NCBI GenBank assembly: GCA_900696455.1
Contig: CAADGB010000261.1
Coordinates: 1-34,627, forward strand
Direction of reading: 5' to 3'
Source of the DNA: an uncultured delta proteobacterium
GTDB taxonomy: Bacteria > Myxococcota_A > Polyangia > Haliangiales > Haliangiaceae
DNA: 34,627 nucleotides
Shown: positions 25,450-34,400 of the stretch, piece by piece
Layout: each line of letters opens with the position of its first letter
Numbering within the stretch: position 1 is the stretch's first letter
The notes under the pieces: generated by a model
What the model was told of the DNA's origin: nothing
Database searches by the model: none
Seen by the model: the letters and a program-made list of their open reading frames with translations, nothing else
Made by a program: the position numbers and the translations under genes

Positions 25450-25478
25450 TTCACACGCTCCGCGGCGCGGGCTACCCT
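25450..25478 (+). promoter_or_regulatory. Promoter of the PH-like gene (TTCACA-17-TACCCT)
   Basis: TTCACA at 25450-25455 is one mismatch from the housekeeping -35. It is separated by exactly 17 bases from TACCCT at 25473-25478. Seven bases later comes ATG 25486, so transcription probably begins at or near the start codon. Confidence 0.6.
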
Positions 25479-25485
25479 GGCGGCC

Positions 25486-25941
25486 ATGGCGGCCGAGCTC
25501 CGGTGGTACCCGTCCAAGGTCGACTGGTGGGTCGCGGTGCTGCTGGCGGTGGCGCCGCTGTCGTGCCTGGTGGCGCTGGTCGCCACCCTCGTCGGCGGCG
25601 AAGGGGTGCTGGCGGCCGCCGGCGGCGCCGCCTTCCTGGTCCTGGTCTACGGCGGGCTGGTGCTGCCGGTCCGCTACGCGGTGGCCGAGGACGCGGTCGT
25701 GGTCCGCCACGGCGTGGTCCGCCAGCGCATCCCGCTGGCCGAGATCCGGTCGGTGACGCCGTCGCGCAGCGTGCTCAGCTCGCCGGCCCTCTCGCGCGAC
25801 CGCCTCGACATCGAGTTCGGCGACGGCCTCTTCCGGCACGCGCTGATCTCGCCGGTCGACCGGGGCGCGTTCCTCGCCGAGCTCGCGGCCCGCGCCGGCC
25901 TGGTGGCCGACGGCGCCCGTCTGGTCCGCCCCTCCGCGTGA
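25486..25941 (+). CDS. Small membrane protein with bacterial PH-like domain
   Basis: This 151-residue protein opens with ELRWYPSKVDWWVAVLL, then two membrane spans (about residues 14-35 and 41-60). A cytoplasmic bacterial PH-like domain of the PF06713 type follows, with Y-A-V-A-E-D-A-V-V-V-R-H-G and IPLAEIRSVTPSR, then strands LDIEFGDG and a closing helix RGAFLAELAARAG. Such proteins are usual in size and gene-context neutral; their role is unknown. The start is supported by a promoter-like TTCACA/TACCCT pair with seven bases from the -10 to the ATG. It is followed by the PP2C gene 63 bases downstream, possibly cotranscribed, which would suggest a regulatory or envelope link that I cannot test. 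Confidence 0.85.
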   Translation: MAAELRWYPSKVDWWVAVLLAVAPLSCLVALVATLVGGEGVLAAAGGAAFLVLVYGGLVLPVRYAVAEDAVVVRHGVVRQRIPLAEIRSVTPSRSVLSSPALSRDRLDIEFGDGLFRHALISPVDRGAFLAELAARAGLVADGARLVRPSA

Positions 25942-26004
25942 TCTCGCCCCCCGACCTGTGCGACCATGCTCGCACCGGCGCGGCGATCGCCCGCCGGCCC
26001 GGCC

Positions 26005-27129
26005 ATGGCGAACGTGAGGATGCTCGTGTCCGCGCTCACCGACGTGGGGCGCGCGCGGACCACCAACGAGGATGCGTACGCGGTCACCGCCCTCGCCACC
26101 GGCGCGCGGATCGAGGCCGAGGCGGGCGATCACGCCCTCGACGTCCACGATCACGGCGTGCTCCTCGCGCTGTCCGACGGGATGGGCGGCCACCAGGCCG
26201 GCGAGGTCGCCAGCGCGCTGGTGCTGGAGTCGCTGCAGGCGGCGATGCAGCAGGCGGCGCGGGGCTCGATCCAGGAGCACCTCGAGGCCGCGGTGCTGCG
26301 GGCCAACCTGACGGTCATGGACGCCGCGCGGGCCGAGAACCGCCGCGGCATGGGCGCCACCCTCACCGCGGTGTTCGTGCGCGGGGCCGAGGCCTACATC
26401 GCCGAGGTCGGCGACTCGCGCGCCTACCTCCTGCGCAACGGCCGGCTCCGCCAGATCACCCGCGACCAGAGCCTGGTCCAGCTCATGATCGACCACGGCG
26501 TGATGTCCGCCGAGGAGGCGCGCCACTCGGCCAGCAAGAACGTCATCCTGCAGGCGATGGGCCTGGCCGCCGACGTGCGGGTCGCGATCGCCCGCCTCGA
26601 GCTCCGCCGCGGCGATCGCTTCCTGCTCTGCTCCGACGGCGTCACCAACGAGGTCAGCGACGACGAGCTCAAGGAGATCCTCAGCGGCAGCGAGCCGCGC
26701 GCCGCCTGCGACACGATGATCGCGCTCGCCAACGACCGCGGCGGCCGCGACAACCAGACCGCGATCGTCGCCGATCTCGGCGGCGGCGGCCTCGATCCGC
26801 CCGACGAGTTCGAGACCGTCACCTCGACCTACGAGGTCCTGCAGGCCTTCGAGGCCCGGCTCGGGAGCGCCGCGCCGACGCCGGCCGGCGGCGCCGCGCC
26901 CACCCCCGCGCGCCACGCCGAGCCCTTGCCCGACCTGCCCGACGAGCCTGCGGCGCCCGCGCCGCCTGCGGCCGCGTCGACCGCGCCCGCGCCGCCCGCG
27001 CCGGAGCCTCCGGCGACCGCCAGCCGGACGATGAAGCTGCCCCGGACCGGCCCGACCTGGCGCACGGTGGCGATCGTCGCGATCGTGCTCGTCGCGCTCC
27101 TGGTCCTCATGGTCGTCCTGACCTGGTGA
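26005..27129 (+). CDS. PP2C-type Ser/Thr phosphatase with C-terminal membrane anchor
   Basis: Read from ATG 26005 this is 374 residues; ATG 25966 would add 13 residues with no clear purpose. It has the PPM/PP2C metal-binding motifs in order: RARTTNEDAY, LALSDGMGGHQAG, AEVGDSRAYLL, LLCSDGVTNEVSD and GGRDNQTAIV, all with their Asp ligands, so it should be an active Mn/Mg-dependent phosphatase. The domain ends near residue 255. A Pro/Ala-rich linker of about 70 residues leads to a single C-terminal membrane helix (VAIVAIVLVALLVLMVVL), so the catalytic domain faces the cytoplasm. Such enzymes oppose Hanks-type kinases, abundant in myxobacteria. No kinase gene is adjacent. It is convergent with the histidine kinase gene at a 24-bp gap. 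Confidence 0.92.
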   Translation: MANVRMLVSALTDVGRARTTNEDAYAVTALATGARIEAEAGDHALDVHDHGVLLALSDGMGGHQAGEVASALVLESLQAAMQQAARGSIQEHLEAAVLRANLTVMDAARAENRRGMGATLTAVFVRGAEAYIAEVGDSRAYLLRNGRLRQITRDQSLVQLMIDHGVMSAEEARHSASKNVILQAMGLAADVRVAIARLELRRGDRFLLCSDGVTNEVSDDELKEILSGSEPRAACDTMIALANDRGGRDNQTAIVADLGGGGLDPPDEFETVTSTYEVLQAFEARLGSAAPTPAGGAAPTPARHAEPLPDLPDEPAAPAPPAAASTAPAPPAPEPPATASRTMKLPRTGPTWRTVAIVAIVLVALLVLMVVLTW

Positions 27130-27153
27130 GGCGCGGGCGTGCGGGCCCGAGCG

Positions 27154-28854
27154 TCAGCCCGGTTCGGGCGCCGCGCGCGGCAGGTGAACGGCGAAGGTGG
27201 TGCCCGCCCCCGACCGGCTGTGGACGTCGATGCGGCCCCCGGCCTGGCTGACGATGCCGGGGCAGATCGCGAGGCCGAGCCCGGTGCCGAGGTCGCCCTT
27301 GGTCGTGAAGAACGGCTCGAACACCTGCGCCGCCACCTCGTCCGACATGCCCTGCCCGGTGTCGCTCACCTCGATCACGACCCAGCCGCCCGCCGGATCG
27401 ACGTCGGCCTGGTTGCGGGTCGCCAGCCGCACCGTGCCGCCGTCGGGCATCGCGTCGCGCGCGTTGATCGCGAGGTTGACCAGCACCTGCTCGAGCTGTC
27501 CGGGGTCGACCTCGACGGTCCACGGCGCGGGCTCGAGCGCCAGCTCGAGCGTCACCACCGATCCGACGGCCTGGCGCAGGAGCCCCTCGATCCCCGCCAC
27601 CAGGACGCTCACGTCGACGGCGCGCGGCCGCACCCGCTGCTTGCGCGCGAACGCCAGGAGCTGGCGGGTCAACCCCGCCGCCTTGTCGGTCACCTCGTCG
27701 AGACCGGTGAGCTCGTCGTCGACCGGCCGCCCCATCGGCAGCTTGCGCCGGATGACCGCGACCAGGCTGACCAGCGCGGTCAGGTAGTTGTTGAAGTCGT
27801 GGGCGATCCCGCTGGCCAGGCGACCGACGCTCTCGAGGCGGACCGCGCGCTGGGCGTCGCGGGCGGCGGCGTTGCGGGCGGTGACGTCGCGGGCGCTCAC
27901 GATCCAGCCGCCGATCGCCTCGTCCGCGCGGCGGTCGGTGAGGGTCAGCTCGAGCTCGGCGCCGCCGGGGAGCGTGACGTCGATCGTGCCAGGGATGCTG
28001 GGCGCGGCCAGCGCGGCGCGCAGGTGCTCGACGCCGTCGGGCGCGAGCCAGGCGAGGAGCGACGTACCGACGAGCGCGCCGGCGGCGGCCCCGAGGAGGC
28101 GGGCCAGCGCCGGGTTGGCCCACCGCACCACCAGGGCCGCGCCGTCGACGATCGCCACGCCCTCGTCGATGGCCTCGAGCAGCGCCTGGCTGACCGCGGC
28201 CTGCCGCGCCTGCTCGGCGCGGCCGCGCTCGCGATCTCGCTCCGAGCGGGCGAGGGCGTGGGCCTGGTGCCGGAACGCGTCGAGGAGCGAGGCCGCCACC
28301 TCGCCACCGGGTGCGCCGACGGCGGTGGGCGGCGGCAGCGCGAGCCGACCCCGCGCGCGCCGCGTCGACTCGACGGCGAGCTCGATGCCGGCGACGCGGA
28401 GGCCGAAGGCCGCGGGCAGCGACTCGGCCCCGCCCAGGAAGATGCGGAGCCAGGCCTCGGAGCCGCGGCGCTCGGCCGGCACCTCGACCTCGATCTCGAC
28501 CATCCCCTCGCTCGGCCGGACGGCGATGCGCGGCACGCCCAGCAGGTGCGTCGGCACCCACTCGAGCAGGCCGAAGGCCCGCTCCGGGCCCACCAGCTCC
28601 ACGATGCTGGCGGTGAGGACCTCGAAGTCGGGCGGCGCGGTGCGCCGGCCGAACCCGGTGCACTCGTCGAGCCCGATGCGGGCCGCGATCCGGTCGGACA
28701 GCTCCATCAGCAGCTCCCAGTCGAGGCGGCGCTCGGGGTCGCACAGCACCTCGAGCGGGACGCCGAGGTCGGCGATCAGCGGCTCGATCGCGACGCCGCG
28801 CGCGGCCAGCGCGCCGGCGTAGGAGGCGAAGACCTTTCCCGAGACCTCGTGCAC
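27154..28854 (-). CDS. Sensor histidine kinase with AraC-type N-terminal sensor and PAS domain
   Basis: This 566-residue kinase has no membrane segment. Residues about 8-155 resemble the arabinose-binding-type N-terminal domain of AraC regulators (ALAARGVAIEPLIADLGVPLEVLCDPERRL). A coiled-coil linker leads to a PAS domain (about 220-330; ALLEAIDEGVAIVDGAALVVRWANPA). The HisKA domain has the phospho-acceptor His352 in GIAHDFNNYLTAL. The HATPase has VNLAINARDAM, DTGQGM, FEPFFTTKG and GTGLGLA. There is no receiver domain. In-frame ATG codons are missing near the frame's end, so I choose GTG 28854 (VHEVSGKV), with GAGGACGA upstream and TATAAG further back as a good -10. It is divergent from the monooxygenase gene. 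No response regulator is adjacent, so it is an orphan whose partner must be elsewhere. Confidence 0.9.
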   Translation of the reverse strand: MHEVSGKVFASYAGALAARGVAIEPLIADLGVPLEVLCDPERRLDWELLMELSDRIAARIGLDECTGFGRRTAPPDFEVLTASIVELVGPERAFGLLEWVPTHLLGVPRIAVRPSEGMVEIEVEVPAERRGSEAWLRIFLGGAESLPAAFGLRVAGIELAVESTRRARGRLALPPPTAVGAPGGEVAASLLDAFRHQAHALARSERDRERGRAEQARQAAVSQALLEAIDEGVAIVDGAALVVRWANPALARLLGAAAGALVGTSLLAWLAPDGVEHLRAALAAPSIPGTIDVTLPGGAELELTLTDRRADEAIGGWIVSARDVTARNAAARDAQRAVRLESVGRLASGIAHDFNNYLTALVSLVAVIRRKLPMGRPVDDELTGLDEVTDKAAGLTRQLLAFARKQRVRPRAVDVSVLVAGIEGLLRQAVGSVVTLELALEPAPWTVEVDPGQLEQVLVNLAINARDAMPDGGTVRLATRNQADVDPAGGWVVIEVSDTGQGMSDEVAAQVFEPFFTTKGDLGTGLGLAICPGIVSQAGGRIDVHSRSGAGTTFAVHLPRAAPEPG

Positions 28855-28876
28855 CTGGGCGTCGTCCTCGTGCCAG

Positions 28877-28882
28877 CTTATA
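28877..28882 (-). promoter_or_regulatory. Likely -10 (TATAAG) of the histidine kinase gene
   Basis: On the minus strand TATAAG is the most AT-rich hexamer in the divergent gap. It sits 22 bases before GTG 28854, leaving room for a short leader. The 72-bp gap to the monooxygenase start holds nothing else I can assign. Confidence 0.4.
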
Positions 28883-28912
28883 CCGATCCGGACCCGCCGG
28901 CGGCGGCCATGC

Positions 28913-28918
28913 GATGAT
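28913..28918 (+). promoter_or_regulatory. Possible -10 (GATGAT) of the monooxygenase gene
   Basis: GATGAT lies eight bases before ATG 28927. It is embedded in ATGCGATGAT, similar to the GTGCGAGGAT elements upstream of other genes here. Confidence 0.3.
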
Positions 28919-28926
28919 GGCCGGGC

Positions 28927-30465
28927 ATGGTCGCGCCGACACCGACCGCACCCCGCGCTCCCGACGCCCCGCTCGACGCCCTGATCGTCGGCGCCGGGCT
29001 GTCGGGGATCGCCGCCGCCTACCACCTGCAGGCCACCTGCCCGGCGCTGCGCTACGCCGTGGTCGAGGCCCGCGACGCGATCGGCGGCACGTGGGACCTG
29101 TTCCGCTACCCCGGCATCCGGTCGGACTCCGACATGTACACGCTGGGCTACTCGTTCGCGCCGTGGCCGAGCGATCAGGGCATCGCCGACGGGGCCAGCA
29201 TCCGCGCCTACATCGAGGACACCGCCCGCGCCCACGGCATCGACGCCCGCATCCGGTTCGGCCTCCGCGTCGAGCGCGCGTCGTGGTCGAGCGCCGACGC
29301 GCGGTGGACGGTCACCGCCCGGCGGACGAGCGACGGCGGCGCGGTGACGCTGTCGTGCCGCTTCCTCTACATGTGCACCGGCTACTACGCCTACGACGCC
29401 GGCCACGATCCTCCCTTCCCCGGCCGCGAGCGCTTCTCCGGTCGGGTCGTCCACCCCCAGCACTGGACCGACGACATCGACCACGCCGGGCGCCGGGTGA
29501 TCGTGATCGGCAGCGGCGCCACCGCCGTGACCCTGGCCCCGGCCCTGGCCGAGCGCGCCGCCCACGTCGTCATGCTGCAGCGCTCGCCGACCTACGTGGT
29601 GTCGCGGCCGGCGGTCGACCGGGTGGCGCGTCGCCTGCGCCGGACCCTGCCGCCGGGGCTGGCCCACGATCTGGTGCGGTGGAAGAACGTGCTGCTCGGC
29701 TCGGCGTTCTACAACTTCTGCCGCCGCTTCCCGGCCCAGGCCCGCCGCCTCATCACCCGCGGCGTGACCGCCCAGCTCGGCCCGGACTACGACGTCGCCA
29801 CCCACTTCAACCCGAGCTACGCGCCCTGGGATCAGCGCCTGTGCCTGGTGCCCGACGCCGACCTGTTCCGCGCCATCCGCGCCGGCAAGGTCGAGGTCGT
29901 CACCGATCGCATCGAGACCTTCACCGAGCGCGGCGTCCTCCTCGCCTCCGGCCGCGAGCTGGCCGCCGACCTGATCGTGACCGCCACCGGCCTGCGCCTG
30001 CGCTTCCTCGGCGGGCTCGCCCTCGAGGTCGACGGTCGACCGGTCGTGCCGGCCGAGCTCAAGGTCTACAAGGGCGCGATGCTGTCGGGGGTGCCCAACC
30101 TGGCGCTGGCCGCCGGCTACACCAACGCGTCGTGGACGCTCAAGTGCGAGCTGACCGCGCAGTACGTGGCCCGGCTCCTCCGCTACATGGCCGACCGCGG
30201 GCACCGGGCGTGCGTGCCGGTGGCCGGGCCCGACGTCGGCGACGAGCCCCTGCTCGACCTGGCCTCGGGCTACGTGCAGCGGGCGCTGCCCGAGCTGCCG
30301 CGCCAGGGCGCGCGGGTGCCGTGGAAGCTCTACCAGAACTACGTGCGCGACCTGATCATGCTGCGCCACCGCGCGATCGCCGACGACGCGCTGCGCTTCG
30401 ATCCGGGGCCGGGGCCGGGGCCGGGGCCGAGGCCGGCGCCGGCGCCCGCGCCCGCGCCACGGTGA
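28927..30465 (+). CDS. EthA-type Baeyer-Villiger (class B flavin) monooxygenase
   Basis: This 512-residue FAD/NADPH enzyme has the N-terminal FAD motif GAGLSG at 22-27 with IGGTWDLFRYPGIRSDSDMYTLG, the Baeyer-Villiger fingerprint F-x-G-x3-H-x3-W at 170-180 (FSGRVVHPQHW), and the NADPH motif IGSGATAVTLAP at 194-205. The pattern PQHW-x-DD-x-D-HAG-x-RV and the ATGLRLRF region closely follow mycobacterial EthA. It should oxidise ketones or sulfur compounds, inserting oxygen next to a carbonyl; native substrates of EthA homologues are mostly unknown. The last about 25 residues are a low-complexity Pro/Gly/Ala tail encoded by GC-only hexamers. A crotonase gene follows after 89 bp on the same strand. 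It is divergent from an orphan histidine kinase. Confidence 0.92.
   Translation: MVAPTPTAPRAPDAPLDALIVGAGLSGIAAAYHLQATCPALRYAVVEARDAIGGTWDLFRYPGIRSDSDMYTLGYSFAPWPSDQGIADGASIRAYIEDTARAHGIDARIRFGLRVERASWSSADARWTVTARRTSDGGAVTLSCRFLYMCTGYYAYDAGHDPPFPGRERFSGRVVHPQHWTDDIDHAGRRVIVIGSGATAVTLAPALAERAAHVVMLQRSPTYVVSRPAVDRVARRLRRTLPPGLAHDLVRWKNVLLGSAFYNFCRRFPAQARRLITRGVTAQLGPDYDVATHFNPSYAPWDQRLCLVPDADLFRAIRAGKVEVVTDRIETFTERGVLLASGRELAADLIVTATGLRLRFLGGLALEVDGRPVVPAELKVYKGAMLSGVPNLALAAGYTNASWTLKCELTAQYVARLLRYMADRGHRACVPVAGPDVGDEPLLDLASGYVQRALPELPRQGARVPWKLYQNYVRDLIMLRHRAIADDALRFDPGPGPGPGPRPAPAPAPAPR
30405..30458 (+). repeat. Hexamer array encoding the Pro-rich tail of the monooxygenase
   Basis: Nine consecutive GC-rich hexamers: four GGGGCC, one GAGGCC, two GGCGCC and two CGCGCC. 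They sit in frame just before the stop codon. The G-rich units could form G-quadruplex structures. Gain or loss of a unit changes the tail by two residues without a frameshift. Confidence 0.8.
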
Positions 30466-30542
30466 CGTGGCCTCGGCCGCGGTGCGTGCGTGGGGCGATC
30501 GCAAAGAAAGGCGGAGCAAGCCCGGGGCGCGGGTCACCGCGG

Positions 30543-30548
30543 TAGGCT
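30543..30548 (+). promoter_or_regulatory. Likely -10 (TAGGCT) of the crotonase gene
   Basis: TAGGCT is followed by six bases and ATG 30555, or three bases and an in-frame GTG at 30552. The spacing supports the ATG and a leaderless message. Confidence 0.45.
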
Positions 30549-30554
30549 GCCGTG

Positions 30555-31256
30555 ATGAGCGAGCCCGTCCGGTACCGACTCGAAGGCAAGACCGCGGTGG
30601 TGGAGATGGACGACGGCAAGGCCAACGCCCTGTCGGTGACCATGATCGACGCGCTGCTGGCGGCGCTGGCCCGCGCCGAGGGCGAGGCCTCGGCGATCGT
30701 CCTCGCCGGCCGCCCCGAGCGCTTCTGCGCCGGCTTCGACCTGCGGGTCATGATGAGCGGGCCCGAGCACGCCAAGGCGCTGCTCACCCGCGGCGCCGAC
30801 CTCCTGCTCGGCCTCTACGCCACGCCGCTGCCCCTGATCGTCGCCTGCACCGGCCACGCCCTCGCCGGCGGCGCCCTGGTGGTGCTGACCGGCGACGTGC
30901 GCATCGCCGCCGCCGGGCCGTTCAAGCTCGGCCTCAACGAGGTCGCGATCGGCATGCCGGTGCCGCTGCTGGCGATGGAGCTGGCCCGCGACCGGCTGAG
31001 CGCGGCGGCCCTGCCCCGCGCCACCCTGCTGGCCCAGGTCTACGATCCCGCCGGGGCGGCGATCGCCGGCTACGTCGACGAGGTGGTCGCGGCCGACGAG
31101 GTCCTGCCCCGCGCCCTGGCCGAGGCGGCGCGCCTGGGCGCGCTCGGCCGCATGCCGTACCGCGCCACCAAGGAGCGCCTGCGCGGCCCGACCATCGCGC
31201 ACATCCGCGCGTCGATGGAGAGCGACATGCGCGCGCTCATGTTCCCGGGCGCCTGA
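30555..31256 (+). CDS. Enoyl-CoA hydratase/isomerase (crotonase) family protein
   Basis: This 233-residue protein follows the crotonase fold: ALSVTMIDALLAALARAEG, the oxyanion-hole segment RPERFCAGFDLRVM, and CTGHALAGGALVVLTGDVRIAA. The later catalytic Glu position is kept in GLNEVAIGMP, but the first Glu of true hydratases (in the GGG-x-E region) is replaced by a hydrophobic residue (AGGALVV). It is also shorter than the usual about 260 residues, ending at MFPGA with a shortened C-terminal helix. Hydration of enoyl-CoA is therefore doubtful, while isomerase or another crotonase reaction is plausible. The start ATG 30555 is chosen for its spacing from TAGGCT. It lies after the monooxygenase gene and may process lipid-like products. 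Confidence 0.9.
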   Translation: MSEPVRYRLEGKTAVVEMDDGKANALSVTMIDALLAALARAEGEASAIVLAGRPERFCAGFDLRVMMSGPEHAKALLTRGADLLLGLYATPLPLIVACTGHALAGGALVVLTGDVRIAAAGPFKLGLNEVAIGMPVPLLAMELARDRLSAAALPRATLLAQVYDPAGAAIAGYVDEVVAADEVLPRALAEAARLGALGRMPYRATKERLRGPTIAHIRASMESDMRALMFPGA

Positions 31257-31272
31257 CCGCGGCCCGCGGCGG

Positions 31273-31306
31273 CCGGATCGCCTGGGCAGTTCGCCTGGGC
31301 GATCGG
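31273..31306 (+). terminator. Putative terminator hairpin after the crotonase gene
   Basis: GATCGCC at 31276-31282 pairs with GGCGATC at 31298-31304, extended by CC/GG with one bulged G. The loop is 15 bases. It begins 16 bases after the crotonase stop. No T tract follows. The rest of 31257-31400 contains no gene I can support. Confidence 0.4.
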
Positions 31307-31400
31307 CGCGCGGCCCCGCGCCGAGGACGGCGTGGGCCGCGCAAGCCCGCGACCTGGCTGGAACGGGTGCATGGCCCGTCGCTGGCAATGGCGCGGCGCC

Positions 31401-34400
31401 ATGGTCCGCCCATCCCCCGCCCTCCTCCGCGTCGCGCTGACGCTCCCCTTCTGCCTCGCCGCGTGCCTCGAGCCCGGTGACCCGGACACCCCGGGTGACG
31501 ATCCGGCGAGCGACGAACCCGCAGGCCCCGACGCCGGCGACCTGGTCAGCACCGGCGAGGTCGCCGGCGTGGCCTATGGCCCGGGCGGGATCTGCCTGCC
31601 GCGGGTGTGTGGCCTGCCCGGCACGGCCGAGGGCTGCGGCCTCCAGGACGACGGCTGCGGCGGCATCCTCTGGTGCGGCTCGTGCTCGTGCGGCTCGGGC
31701 ATGACGGCGTGCGAGCTCGACCTGCCGGTGATCGCCGAGGCCGCGGTCTACCTGGGGCCGTCCCAGACCCTGACCGCCGAGATCACCAGCCTGTCGAGCG
31801 GCGCCGACAGCGTGCTGCACATCCTGACCAGCTCGGGCAGCCAGCTCGCGATGAACGACGATCGGGCGGCGGGCGACCCGCGCTCGCGGGTGACCTACAC
31901 GGCCCCGTGGTACGGGGCGAGCGTGCGCATCGTCGCGCGCGCCCGGACCGCGAGCACGACCGGCACCGCCGCCCTGCGCTACCTCGGCAGCTCCTACCTG
32001 GTCACGCTGTCGTACCCGGCGCGGGCGATCACGTCGAGCCGCGCCGGCGACCGGCTCGAGACCGCGCCCCTGCCGGGCGCCAGCGCCACCCACGTCATCT
32101 ACCGCATGAGCGGCGCGAACATCGTCGCGCGCGCCGCCGGCACCGCCGCCACGGTCGGTGCCGCCGGCGTGGACGTGCCGTCGTCGGGGACCACCACCTA
32201 CCTGGTGGGACAGACCGGCCTGACCGGCGCGTCGGTGCCGGCCCGGCTGCTCCGCAACGACGCCGCCATCACCGGTCGCGACGCCGACGGCGACGGGCTG
32301 GGCCGCGATCTCGAGGCGGCGCTCGGCACCTGCGATGCCCGCTCCGGCACCGCCGTCGATCGCTTCGGCGTGAGCTTCAGCTGCTCGCTGGCCGCCGACG
32401 CCGCCGACACCGACGGCGACGGCCTGCGCGACGGCTGGGAGGTGCTCGGCCGCCGCGACGTGTCGCCGGCCCAGGCGCTACCGCGCTGGGGCGCCGATCC
32501 GCGCCACAAGGACCTGTTCGTCGAGGTCGACTTCGGCCAGTCGTCGAGCGGCGAGGCCGAGGTGGCGGTGACCGAGGCCGAGGTCGTCATGTGGGCCGAC
32601 TACTTCGGCGATCGCGTCGGCAACCCGACCGCGGCCCAGCGCGCGGCCCACGCCGCGTCGCTGCGCAACCCCGACGGCAAGCCCGGCGTCCGCCTCCACG
32701 TCGACAGCGGCGTCGCGCCCAGCAGCGCGCGCCTGCGCGCGCTCCACGGCGACTGGGGCGGACACGGCGTGGTGCCGCCGGCGGCGGGTGGCGGACCGAC
32801 CCACTACAGCGATGCCCGGGCGGCGCACCTGGCGCCGGCGCGGCGCGGCCTGTTCCGCTACGCCCTGCGCCTGGCCAGCGGCGCCGGGCAGAGCGACGCC
32901 CACCTCGCCTTCGTCTACGGCGGCAGCGGTCGCACCGCGGCCCACGAGACCGGCCACACCACCGACCTCATGCATGATGGTGTCCGGAACCCGGTCATCT
33001 ACCTCAACTGCAAGCCCAACTATCCGTCGCTCATGAACTACGCCTTCGACGCCCAGGCGGTCGGCTTCGCCGACGGCGCCGGCGCCCCCACCCTCGACAA
33101 CGCCGCGCTGGTCGAGACCGGCGTCGCGAACCCGGCCACCCAGGCCGCCTTCCTGCGCGTGCTCGACGACGTCTTCGGCTACCAGGTCGACCACGCCACC
33201 GGCAGCGTCGACTGGAACCGCGACGGCCTGTACGCGCCCGCCGGCCAGACCGTGCGCGCCGCCGCCAACGCGCGCGCGCAGGACTCGTGCGAGACCACGC
33301 GCTCCGGCTCGACCTGGCGCGCCGGCGCGATCACCTCGCAGCTCGCCCCGGCCCTGGCCCGCCACGGCAGCCGCCTGTTCATCTTCAGCGCGCAGGCGGC
33401 GACCGTGGGCTGGACCTACACCGCGTCGCCCCTCACCTGCGGGGTCCCCGACGGTGAGGAGTGCGCGACCTTCGCGACCAGCGGCCAGCTCGCCGGGCTC
33501 GACAGCGCGCGCGGCGTCGACGCCGTCCGCCTGCCGGCGACCGGCGAGGTGCTGGTGGTCGGCCTCGGCGCGAGCTACACGCTGCGCTGGAGCCTGCTCA
33601 CCGGCGTCAGCGCGGGCGCGCCCCAGTTCGGCCCGGTGCGCACCCTGGGCGTGAACGCCGCGCTCGATCAGCCGACGCTGGCCCTCGCCGAGGACGGGGT
33701 GCCCGAGCTGTTCTATCGCGACGCCGCCGGCGCGCTGTTCTCCCGCCGCTACCTGCGCCACGCCGACGCCTGGGGCGACGCCCAGCCGCTCCTCGACGCC
33801 GCCGGCGCCCCGGTGCGCATGTCGCTCCTCGGCGCGCCGGGCGCGAGCCTGGCCCCGCCGCTCGATTCCCCGACGACCACCCCGCGCATGCACCTGGTGT
33901 TCGGCGCCCAGCCCCACGACTGCATGCAGCTCTGGTATCGCGCGCCGGCCGGGCACTGGGTGCGCGAGCCGCGCCTGCCGTCGTGTGGCGCGACCCACGG
34001 CGACCTGCGCAAGGTCCAGGGGCGCCCCGCCCTCGCCTGGGTCCCCGATCCGGCGCAACAGGTGCTGGGCGGCCGGCTGCACGTGGTGTGGACGCCGAAG
34101 TACCACGACCCCGACCGGAGCTCGCTGCGCCAGCTCGTCAGCGTGAGCGACGAGGGCCGGGGCGTGCGCCTGGATCAGGAGGCGCTCTACGACAACGACT
34201 GGGCCCATGCCTACGGGATCGACCTGCTGTTCGAGGCCGGCGTCGACGACAACCTGCGGGCGGCGTGGGTCTACAGCGACGCGTTCGCCGACCCGGACCC
34301 GGCCAAGGACAAGGCGCGGCGGGTGCGGTTCGATCCGGTGGCGGACGGCATCTCGAGCTTCCGCTACGGCGGCGACGACGACTGGCGGACGATGCGGCGC

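Noticed and set aside
30405-30428. GGGGCC repeats as a special regulatory element
   Set aside because: They are in frame at the end of a gene and grade into GAGGCC, GGCGCC and CGCGCC; low-complexity coding drift explains them. Quadruplex formation is possible but has no supporting context.
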